Shown here: piece after piece, positions 8,013 to 20,000 of the stretch | Layout of the letters: each line of letters begins with the position of its first letter | Position numbering within the stretch: the stretch's first letter is position 1 | Origin: a virus | IMG/VR virus record: IMGVR_UViG_3300042465_003447 | Coordinates: 1 to 24,165 of that record | Strand: one strand, 5' to 3' | DNA length: 24,165 bases | The notes under the pieces: model-generated | What the model was told of the DNA's origin: nothing | Database searches by the model: none | The model's input: only the letters and a program-made list of their open reading frames with translations | Translations under genes and position numbers: made by a program

Positions 8013-11000
8013 TATCGTTGTCCTCTAATTCTTTGTCCATCAATATACTTAATCTTCTGCATTACTGTGCTAGCAATATCGTCGGCATTTAAATTGTTAC
8101 CGCTGACATTTACACTTAAACTATAATTATACACTGAAGAGTCTGTAGAAATACCGTCATTTATTTTTGCTAGATTATTAGCGCCATAAGCCTCTACTGC
8201 TGACTTTTTAATAACAAATTCTCCTGGAGTAAGCATGCTTGAAATAGTGTCTTTATTTCCAAGTCCTGGAACAAGTCCTCCAGTTGCCATCATTAATCTA
8301 TGTGCATCAGACTTGCTTGGAGCATAGTCTTCATCAATTAGTTTAGTTAATTTTTTTAATTTTGAAGCACTTATCTTGGACTTTATAATTTTTGGTATCT
8401 CTGGGTCAGGTAAGGCAACAGGTGGTATTGGTGTTGCTGGGCCAATTGCTGGAATTGAAATTGCATCAGCATTAACTGCTCTTAAAACATATTCATTTAC
8501 ATCTTTTGTTATTATTTCACCTTCACCTGGAACAGTATTTATTTGATGAATTCCTACTTGATTTTCATATCTTGATGCTACTGTAGCTGCTGGTTTAAAG
8601 CTTTCTAGTATAAACTTTGTATTAGGGGCAATAATGCCCTCGTGACTTAACCCTTGGGATTCAGCAAATGCAGCAATGTCGGGTATTCCTTTTACGCCTT
8701 CGCCAAAGTTTATTACTGCTAAAGCGTCTGTTTGTCCTCCGCTAGTTCCACCAAATGCTGCAATTTTTGCAGCAGCATCGTAATCATTAGTTATGGATCT
8801 AACTGTTGGAGATACAAAAGATTCTCCTATTTGTAAACCAGACAGCGCCTCTAAATCTACATCGCTAAGTCCACGATATGAAGTTGTTCCTTCTGGAATA
8901 ATAAATTTTTCAACCAGACTGTTAATTGGACCCGATTGGTTGGGAAGATGACCAAGTAGCGGTTTTTCTAAATAATTTCTTAATGCGAGAATGTCTTCTG
9001 GTGAAACACCAAATTTTTCTGCTTTATCTAATGTAGCTAATTCATTTTCATAATATCCTCTGTCTTCTTGATATTTCCAGTACGGGCTATCATTTGCGCT
9101 ATGTTTATCAAAAAGTGCTTTTTCTGGAGTGGGTTCTGAACCGTAAAGTGCTTTGTATTTTGGGTAGAGGTCAGTATCCCATGCGGGGTTTTCCCCTCTT
9201 AATCTTACAGCAAGGTCTTCTTCGGATACCGCTTTCATCAAATTATATAATTTATCATAATCTGGATTTTGTTTTTCTGTAATTCTTAATTCTGCTGCTC
9301 TCCTATTATTCCAGCTTCTTCCATACGCAATTAATGCTTCTACGTCTTCTGTGTTTGAAGGCTTTGGTAGTGGTTCTGGTAATTTATCAGGAGTAAAGTT
9401 CTTTGGTTTAATTACTCCCATATCAAGCAATTTTTTAAATAAATCATCTTGACCAGGATGGATTGTTTGAATAGTACCTCTACCCAGTAAATCTATTTTT
9501 AGTAATTGCTTAAGTGATTTTAGTGTCATTCCTTCTGGAAGGTTTGCTCCTGGAACAATTGAGTAAATTTCATCGGCTACATTGTCTCTACTTGGGCCAT
9601 GTCGAGTGGGCATTCCACTCATTGCAATTCGCTTTGCCCCACCAATTTCAGATACTAATTCTGGGGGTAGGAAGGATGTAAATTCATCATACATGCCACC
9701 AATAGAAAGTGGTGTTGGAACTTGTTCTGGTAGAACATCTATTCTGTATATGCCAGCGTTGCTTCCAGACAATCCTGATTGGCTACCTGTAAGATTTAAA
9801 AATCTTCTTTCTTGAGCAAAAGCTGTTGCCATTTTTGATGACATGCTCCAATATCCGCCAAGTTCGCTAAATGCTTGAGTAGCTTTAAACATAGCAAGCT
9901 GTTGATTTGGATCTAGTCCGTGTGCCTCGGCATATGCTTTATTTGCAGATTTCATAAAATCTGGGACAACAGTTGCTAGATCATTTCTACTAACCTGCCC
10001 TTTTCCAAACGACTGTACGTTCAATAGAAAATCTTCTTTTGACATTCCTTTAATTGATTGATCGCCTTGCTTAGCTAAAATAGAATATGCTTTTTCCCAA
10101 TAATAATGGTAGGCTTTAGCTAAATCTGTTGTTGGTGTTTTATTAAGAATATTATGGGCCTCTATTTGTCCTTCAGCGCCAAGTGTCATTTCTGGTAAAA
10201 CTCTTCCATCTCTTTGAGCAAATTGAAAGGCTTTGCCTTGCAAGTTTCTAAGAATTGTTTTACTTGCTTTTGAAGGATTCATAGCATTAACAACTTCAGG
10301 TTTAACAGGTGGAGCTGGAAGAGCAGCTCTAACAGGTGGAGCTGGAAGAGCAGCCATAACAGGTGGGACTGTAGGGGCAGCATTGGCTACAGAGATTGGA
10401 GCAGATTTTGCTGCTGCACGTGCCTTAGCTGCATTTAATAAACCTTCTGACCAATCTCCTGGAAGCCAGCCCTCGTTCAAAGGTACTACTTCGTCCCCAA
10501 TGCTATGTGCAAATTTATCTCCTGCTGGTGTTCTATAAGGACTATGCGTAATTGGAGAAATTGATTTAGCATAATTCCACATTTCTGTTCCAATAAGTTG
10601 ACCTTGGTGTGCAGGAAGTACTTTTATACCTTCAACAATGTTAGTTATTTTATCCCAGCTTAGTTGGCCTATTTTTTCGCCATCTTTTGTTACATTTATA
10701 AAATTTAGATATGGATCTGATGTATCTACATTTAACGAGTATCCCTCTGGTAGTTTAGGTTTTGCTGCAGGAACATCTGAAACAACTGGGACTTCAGGGG
10801 CAGTATTTGCTACAGAGATTGCGCCAGGATTATTTAATTTGGCTGATAGCTTAGTAAACATATCAATGCCCAAATCTTTTTCAACAAACTTTTTTACACC
10901 TTGAGGAATTACTTTGGCTGCAGCGTTTACTACTGGCTTTGCTAATTTTGCAATTGGGATGGGTATAAGGTTTAACGCAGCCATAGCGTTATCTCCAACA

Positions 11001-14000
11001 CTAGACTTCATGTCTTGACCTGTAAGTCTAGCAGCCGTCATTGCTAGTGGGGCTAATGGCGATGGACCACCATATTTCATTAAGTCTTGAAGAGTCTTAC
11101 CAATTGATGGTAGGCCAAAGAAGTTTGCTGTCTGCTCCCAAGATTCTTTATTAAATATTGCCTTAAAACCTTTAGGTGCTGCCTTATCTTTATTTGGGCC
11201 AGAGCCTCCAAGTGTTTGAATTGGAATTCCATTATTTGTTGTATAACCACTTGGTGGAGTTGAAGAAGCACCGTATTTATGTTTATGACCTACTGGACCG
11301 CCCTTGTGTAAATATCCTTCATTTAATGCACTAAGCATATTCATGCCATATTTATCTACCGCTGCTTTTCTGACAACAAACTCTCCTGGGGTAAGCATAG
11401 CTGGAACTGTGTCAGTTCCCTTGCTAAATCCTCCAGCAGCAAACATCTCAGGAATTAGTCCACCATAATTATAATAGCCCATTCCCTTTAATATTGCTGC
11501 TATTGTTTCAGGGTTCATTCCTTTAAGCTGAGGGTTTTTTGCAAGCCCCTCAGCGTAAGTTCCGTTAGGTCCAGTTGCTCCAACAGTTACTACAGGAGGT
11601 ATTACAGGAGGTACAACAGTGCTTATGGCTAGTGCTGCAGCTTTAGAGGCTGCTGCGATGCGAGTAAGCCGATTGGCTTCTGCTCTTGATACTCTAGCTA
11701 ATTCAGTTACTCTCTTAAGCTCTTCTACTTGCTGCTTAGTCATTTCAAACGAATCGGAATATAAATCATTAAGACGTGCTGCTTCTGCTTCATCGGCTTT
11801 TGCTTTGTTTTCTGCGTCAGTTGCTCTCATTGCATCCATTGCTGCTAATGAATTTGCTGCATTTATTTCTGCTTGTTTAATGTCGGCTATTCGCTTTAAG
11901 TCTTTTGCTGCTGCATCGTCTTTGTCTTTTTGAAGTCCAGCAAACGTTCTTACTAATTCTGCTGCTGCGGTTGTCGCTAAACCTATTTGTGTTGTAAAGT
12001 CTAATGCTGCAGCTTCTGCAGCAATTAGTCCATCTTCTATTAATTTAAACTCTGCCTTCATTGCTTCAGTTGCAGATGTAATTTCTTTTTCTTTAGCTTT
12101 TCTAAGAGCATCTGCCTCAGCCTGGGCTTTTGCTAATGCTATTTGTGCATCTTTTAATTTTGTTTCTGCTGCTGTAAGATCTGCATTTAAACCAACCATA
12201 GCAGTTGCGTGGGCTTCTTGTGCTGTCTTTAGCGCTGCTTCTCTTGCATCTTGCTTTTCTTGAATTTTATCTTCTTGTGTATTTATTGCTGCTTGCTGAA
12301 CAGATATAGCAGTATTCTTTGCTTCTATTTGCGTTTGAATTAAATATAAAGCATTGTTAACACGTTGTCTATCTAATTCTTTTGCATATATATCATCTTC
12401 TATTTTTTTAATTTGAGTAATGATTTCAAGTCTCTTTGGATCATTTTCAATTTTATAAATTGCTTCTTGTTTATCTGCAATGTCTTTTTCTAGCTTTGCT
12501 CTCCGTACTTGAATCTCATAAGAAGCTCTTTCAATAACAAATTGTCTTTCAGCAATTTGATCTCTAGTTAATCCATCAGAAGATTTAACTGCATCAAGTT
12601 CTGCTTGTTTTGCTTTTCCTAGCGTTCCTTGTTGTGATCCCAAAGATTTTTCTGCATTGGCTGCTCGTATTTCTTGTACCGCTGCTGCTGCTGCAGAGAT
12701 ATCACCCTTACTTAAAGCATCTGCTAGTCCAAGTTGTTGCTTTTGTTGTTCAACAATATCTTGATTAAGCTCAGCAACCTTAGTTAAAGCATCTTCTTGT
12801 ACTTTATATTTATCGTTAATTGATTCAGTTATCTTATCCATTACCGCTAAGTCTTCGCTTAACTTAGAAGACTCCTTCTGCATATTGCTAAGTGGTAACT
12901 CAAAATCAGTTGAAATTTCTCTTTGAATTCCTTCTATTTCTTTTTGTATTTTTTCAACAGCACGAGTATATTGCATTTCGATTGTTCTGTTATATGATGC
13001 AATTTGTTGTTGAAACATTTCAATTGGTCTATTAAATTGTTCTTGAATTCTAGTTTGTGTATCTGCTACAAACTTTTCTGCTCCTTCTAAAGATAAAGAA
13101 CTAGTATCAAGGCCTTCGGTTGAATCTCCAAATGCCAAGGCTATCTGTTCTTTTGAAGTTACATCTATGTCTTTAGTATCTTTAATTACTTTGATTGCTT
13201 TATTAAGTCTTTCAATTTCTTTAGTAAAGTCAGCTGTGTCTGTTTCAAATGTTTTATTTATACCTTCTATAGATTTGTCATAGGCATCAGTTGCTTTATT
13301 TACAGCATCATTGGCCTCATCAAATTTTGTTTGTAGTCCTTTTACAACACCAGTAATTTTTCCAGTAACTGGATCTACTATGATGTCATCGTCAATTGTT
13401 GCTTGAATAGCATCAACAGTTTTATCTGCACCTGCAATAATTGGGTCCCATTTATCTGCAACTTTGTTTGCTGTAAATTGAATTATTTTTTGAATGTTAG
13501 ATGCAATGCCATCAAATATTGATTGAACACTACTTGCAATCTGTTGTATAGATGAAGTGAGAATGTTTACTTTTGCTTCTACTTCAATTGTATATTTGTT
13601 ATCTGATAATGTTTTTTCAACTTTTTCTTTAAGCTTAGCAAATTCTGGACCTAATTTATCCGCACTTAACATATTCTTTACAGCTTCAAGTAATGCTGGG
13701 CTGTCTGCTATTGACTTTAGGTCTTCATTTGAATATTTAAAAACATTTTTTGCTTGTTGTAAAGTATTAAGTTTTTCAGTTGCAGCTGCTTTATCAAGTT
13801 TGGCAGCGCTTGCAACTTCTTCTAATGCTCTAGCTAAAGCAAGGGCATCATCTTTGGCTGCTTTAGTCGCAGCAGCCATCTCAAGCATTTTTTTCTTATC
13901 TATTTTTTTAGCATTAATTGCAACAGCAAGTCCAGCATCTGCTGTCATTTCAAGAGCAGTTGCAACATCTACTCCTGCTTTTCTTAATTTTTTAAATGCT

Positions 14001-17000
14001 GCATCTTGAGCAACGCTATCTTGAACAACTCTAATTTGAGCATCATGATATTCTCCAACAACCTTTTCATTAAATGCTGCTTTTAATGCTACGCCTTGTT
14101 CAGTTAATACAACCTTACCTTTTTTAACACGCATATAGATATCACGAGTTTTATTATCCATGCTCTCAAGCATGCCTATAAATTCTCTATTAAATCCACC
14201 CTTTGTACCAGCCATTAATTGTTGAGATACTCCAGCAAATTTTGTTATACCCTTGCCAGAAACAATCTTCATTAAATATGAAAGGCTTCCTTCAGCATCA
14301 ATTGAGGCATCACGAACAAACTTAAGTTTCTTGAGTAGTTCATCTAGTGTGGTATCTCTATTTTTAGTGCCATCGCCACCGCCGCCAGGAGGAGGAGGAG
14401 GAGGAGGAGGTGGAGTCACACCTGGTTTGTATCGTGCCTTTAGAGCAGCAGTGGCACCTTTTTTCTTTTCTTGTTCTTGATCATATTTGGCATCTGCGCC
14501 GACTCCTACGTTTCCTGATTCTATGCCAGATCCAGCTAATTCGTATACAGTTATATAACTAGTAATTGCTCGTTTGCGAACTTCTGGATCAAGTGACATA
14601 AAGTATGCCCACTCTTTTGAAATCCCATCAATTGCCCCTGGGGGTAATCCAATATTTTCTATCTGTGTTACTTTTGTTATTGGTTCTGGAAGAGCTTCAA
14701 GTTCTGATAATTTTGTTTGAAGTGCTATAAGTTTTCCAACACCATTAACCTTAAGACTTGCGGTAACACTAAAATCTTTTCCATCTGCCTCTAGCAACTC
14801 TGTAAGAGTTTTTGTAATGCCTGTATATGTATCTTCATTTCCTACAGCGTTAATGCCAACAAATAATTCTTTTTTGAGATCTTCGTCTTTAATAAATGCT
14901 AATTGTCCAACAAGCCCTACGCTTTCATCAATACCTCGTGTTTTAACTGCTATGTCTATTTCTTTATTTAGCGCATCTTCTCCTCCCTCTCCAGAAAACA
15001 TTTTCATCAGTGTAGAAAGATTAGTTGGATTAGTTCCAGTTGCTGCTAATGCATTAATTCTAACCTCTAAGCTTTTGCTTTTAAGATCTTTAGTGTTTGT
15101 TAACATTGCATTTGCGCTATCTTCTAAATTGCCACCTTTATACTTTGTAACAACCTGTTTTCTGCCTGCTTCAATAAACGCTTTTTGTGCTGGGTTTGGG
15201 GCTGGGATATCAAATAAACCAAATACAGAAAAATCTGACTCTTGACTCTTTCTTGAAGTTTTGTTAAATGCGTCCTGTTGAGCTTTTAATAATCTTTCTA
15301 CTTCTGCTCTAAGTTTAATAGTATTGTCTTTGTTTGTGCTTGTTAATGTATCAATTTCATCTTGTGCTACCTTACGTTCTTTTTCTGTTTTTGCAATAGC
15401 TTTTTTTGCTTCTAATACTTTTAGATCATCCTCATATTGAACTTTGGTAGCATCTGATTGTGCTTTTGCTGATGAAAGTGCTTGATTTGAAAGTGCGCTA
15501 GCAGCAGCTGCAGTTTTATTTGTTTTATCACTTCCAACAAGATAATCTTTTACAAAACCAAAACCAAAGTCTTTAACTCCACTCTTTGCAGAGTTAAATC
15601 CACCTTTTGTTGGTTGATTTGGTACAATTTGATCTGCTGCAAGTTCTGCAGCAATAGACTCTTGATTAATTATTTCTAGTCTAACCTTAATAGGGTCTTT
15701 TAATATATCTATACCATCAGGGCCGATAATGCTTGTTAGTTGTCCTATAATAGAAGGGTACAAGCTCATGTCTTGAAAATCAACAGATATTTGTCTAGCA
15801 ATATCTCCTGCTTGAACTCCATCAATAACTCCATCAGATACATAGCCAGAAAGTTGTAATGCAAACTGTTTTACTGCAGTTGCCCTATCAGCAAGTAAAC
15901 TTTTAGAGAATCCTTCAGAAATTTCTTTACCAACTTCAGAACCCATAAAAGTAGTTCCAAATTGTTGACCTTCACGAGTTACTGGTTTGCTATTAAATGA
16001 TGGAAGAAAGTCTGCTCTACGAGTAGCCATTATTTCTGAAGCACCAAACTTTTTAGAAATTACTCCAATTTTTTTCATTTTATCTGTAGTTGCAGAAATA
16101 GAGTCAATATAGTCTGCTTCTTTTTGTGCCATTTTTTTGGCATTATCAACTAACATCATCATTCCAATACCTAATGATGCAATTGCTGCTACAGCTGCTA
16201 CCCAAGGATTTTTCATCATTGGAAGAAGTGCTACTATTCCTTGTATACCAAATACAAAAGGCATTGCAGTAGTTGCTATCTCTCCAAGCTTTCCACCTGA
16301 GAATGCAGCCATCATTGTCAGACCAGAAATAGCACCAGCAGCAATATTTGATTTATGACCAAGGTCTTTAAATTTATGACCAAGGTCTTTAAATCTTCCA
16401 GTTGTATTTTTGACTTCAGTGTTTAATCCATCTAAGTTTATTTCATCTATCAACATTCCTGGACGTGGCGTTCCCATCAAACCAGCCAATGCATCAGCTT
16501 GAGAAATTCTGGCATCAGCAAATCCAGGACGAACAGTCTTTACTCTTGGAGCTTTTTGACCCTTTTTACCTTTTTTAGCTTTTGAACCCTGAACAACTTC
16601 TTCATCTTTTTTAAGTGGTGGTGCTATTTTTGAATCTTTTGGATTTTTAGAAGAAGACTTAATGTTGGCAGGTCTAGACTCTGTTTGTGGTTTTCTTGTT
16701 TTTCCAGTCTTTACATTTTCAATTTCTTCATCTGGTTTAATTACAATGGATGTGTGTCTTTTGTGTAATTCTCTCCAGTCAACCCCTTTGGCTTCCTCAA
16801 TTCTTGTAAGCATATTTTCATAGTATGGTCTTTCTAGAGGATTTAAATTAAAATCTGTTAAAGCTTGTCTTATTATGCCTTCTTGCCTGTTAATTTCTGC
16901 AAGCATTTTGTCGTGGTAAACATCTGAAGTCATGTTCTTTGCAATATCAACAGTTGCATTTCCAAACCACTGTGGAGATCTTGCAGCATTTGGACCTGAA

Positions 17001-20000
17001 ACTCCACCCAAATTCTTTTCTGCTATTTCTTTTATTGAAGGAATATCCATAGTTAGATATCTTGGGCCAGATGCTTTGTTTAATACTCCAGATCTTCCAG
17101 GATCTGTTAGTACACTTCCTCCAAGATTTCCCTTTTTAAGGTCTGTGTCTCCACGAACGCCTGCTGCAACTACTTGTGTAAAGTAATCATTTTCACTAAA
17201 TGTTCTTGGAATTGTTGCTGGATCAAATGCTTCATTATATGGAGACTCTAATGCAAACAGTTTTTTACCTGTTTTTGAATCTTCTATAACTCTCAGTGTT
17301 TGCTCTGGGGTGTCTAAACCAACTCTTCTTCCAATTTCTGTTAAACGTTGTTCTGCAAGAGCTATGTCTTCAGTCATCATAGGCTTTACAAATACTTGTG
17401 TGCCATCTGATTTTTTATATACTCCGCCTAAATGATTTGCTTCTTCGAAGCTGTAGCCTGAAGTTTTAGATATCTTTTCTCCGTACCTAGTAACTGGCTC
17501 ATCTTTAAATCTACTATTTTTTACATTTTTATCAGTTTCTGCAAAGATTGCATCTTCTTTTGTCTGTGCTTTAACAGTTGCATCATCAGGGAATAATTCA
17601 GCAATGGTTGGTCTACCGCCAGTTGCTGGATAAAAACCTGTATTAAATCTGTAGTCCATACCAGCAATTGTTGCGTGTGCTATTGCTTTTGTAGGATTTC
17701 TTTCTACATCTAATACAGCAGCAGCTCGCATTGCTCTGGCCAATGCAGCAGTATTTGGATGCTCTCCATCTACTAAACGCTGAATACTTGCTCTATCGGT
17801 TCCTCGTGCTTTTAGTTGATCATCTGTCATAGCTAAAAGATCTTGACCAATACTACCCTTTACGGTATTTAAATAATTATTTGACCAACCTGAATCTGGA
17901 ACAATGTTTGCTGCTCTAAATATCTTATTTCCATCTGAATCTGTGTGCTCAATAAGGTGTGCTTGTTCAAGTTGAAAAAAACTCTTTTTTTGTCCTGGCG
18001 TAAGTTTAATACCACGTTCTTTCAAACGTTCTTCAATTATTCTTTGTTCTTCAATTTGGTTTGAATACCCTGCTTCTTTAGCTAGATCTGATATTTTACC
18101 TTTTGTTGCAGAACTTTTTCCAGATCCATGAACTCCAGTTCCAATATTTAAAGCTTTTTGTATTGTGCTAGAAGTAAATTCTTGTCCTGGTCCAGATCTT
18201 TTGTCAAATGCTTTTACTATTTTTTCTCTAGTAAGAGTTGTTTGCTCTCCTGTTTTTGGATCTGTAAAAACATAGGTATCTTTTTTATCTGTGGGAACAA
18301 ACTGATCTATAAGTTTTTTGACATTTTCAGCGCCATCTGGAGTTTTAGTATTATACTCTTTATCAAAAAGTGTAACTTTACTTTTTTCTGTTTTATAGTG
18401 TTCTTTTATTTCATCAATAATTAATTTTTTAGTTGCTGCAGATGTTCCTTTTGCTAATAACTTTCTTGCAGTCTTTAGGTCTCCACTCTCTACTGCTTCT
18501 CTTAACTTTGTTGCAGAAACATCGTCTGTGCTACCTGGTACTCTAGGCACTTCTACTTTTTGTAAAGTAATCCCGTGTTTTTCTGCTGCTAGATCAAAAA
18601 CTGTGCTTTCCATACGGTCTGAGCCAAGTAGTACTTTTACTTCTGTGATCCCTCTATTTTTTAAATCTTCCATTACAGCAAATGGATCTGTTGCAACAAC
18701 TGGTGGCTTTCCTACAGATTCTTCTATTTGTCTAACTCTAGTGTCTAAAGAAACAACACCCTTTTTTGCTTTAGTTCCTGCTGATGTGTACTGTATAAAT
18801 TCTGATCCTTCAGCTACAGCAAGAGATTTTCCTTGATTAGCAATATCTTCATGTGCACTAGTAAATGGTTGGTGGGCTCCAAAGGCTACAACAGCTGTTG
18901 TGCCCTTACTAAACCCTTGAAGTTTGCCATTAACCATTGCATCAATGATTGGTTGGTATGCAGGGTTTTGTGCAACATCTCTTGGAATAACGGCTTCTCC
19001 AGGAGTAAGCATAGAAGGTACTGTATCTTTAGTACCTATTCCTGGAACATAAGTTGATCCAGTAGAGAACTTCTTTGAAGTAGGTCCTTTAAATCCTGGT
19101 GACATCATTCCTGGATTTGCTCTTGCAAATGTTAGTGCTGCTGTTGTTGCTTGTACATAAGCATTACGAAGAGCATGGACAGCGGTAGCTTCTAAGTTAA
19201 ATGATTGTGTAAGTCTTGTATGGGCTTGGTTAAGAGATGCTGCTACAGTTGCTGCTTCTAGTTGTTCTGCATTTAGGTATGATGTCTGTTGAGACAATAC
19301 CGTTGTATTTCCACTAAGCTTTAAGAACCCTGAACGAAGAGCAAGGAATAGTTTAATAATGTTAGCTGCACCGTTAGCAACTAAACCAAATGTCATTAAT
19401 AGTGTTGGTCCAAGTATACCTACTAGTGTAGTTGCAACAACTATAAACTTTTTAGTACCGTCGCCAAGACCATCGAACTTCTTTAATAGCTCTGCTGCAA
19501 ATTTTATTATTGGTGTTAAAGCCTCAAGGAAAGCTTTTCCAATTGGCATAATCGAAACTTTTAAATCTTCTACAGCTTGTTTAAAGTCTACGCCTACTGC
19601 ATCTTCAACTCTTTTTAATTCTCGCTCTGACATAATAGCAAGTTCTTCAACTGATGCTTGTGTTAATCCTAAAACCTTGCTTGCTTGTGTTCCATCTTGT
19701 GTAATATTTTGAAACAGTGTTGATAGACGTGCAAACTGAAACTTACCAAATAGCTGTTCAATTGCTCTTGAACGGTTTAATGGATCTAGTGTATCTAATG
19801 CTTGTGCAAATCCAATTACTGTATTTTTAACATCTCCCGCATTAGCTTCAACAATTCCATTAATATTTACGCCAAGATCCATAAGCATGGCTGCTGCTTT
19901 TTTGCTTGGATTAATTAAAGAAGCAAGTCCAGACTTTAATGCGTTAGCTCCTTCAGAGGCATTAATTCCTCCTTCTTTCATGGCAGTTAAGAAAAATGCA

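Noticed and set aside
14371-14420. Polyglycine frame on the plus strand
   Set aside because: It is only the complement of the proline-run microsatellite in the tape measure gene.
13557-15245. Long plus-strand frames opposite the tape measure, including 13557-14009 and 14817-15245
   Set aside because: They lie antisense to a well-supported 4353-codon gene, have low-complexity Ser/Ala/Phe-rich products that mirror the repetitive Ala/Lys coding strand, and lack convincing ribosome binding sites.
18112-18136. GVHGSGKS at tape measure residues 980-987, a formal match to Walker A (GxxxxGK[S/T])
   Set aside because: No hydrophobic strand precedes it and no Walker B or other P-loop NTPase motif follows at suitable distance; a Gly/Ser-rich loop can match by chance.
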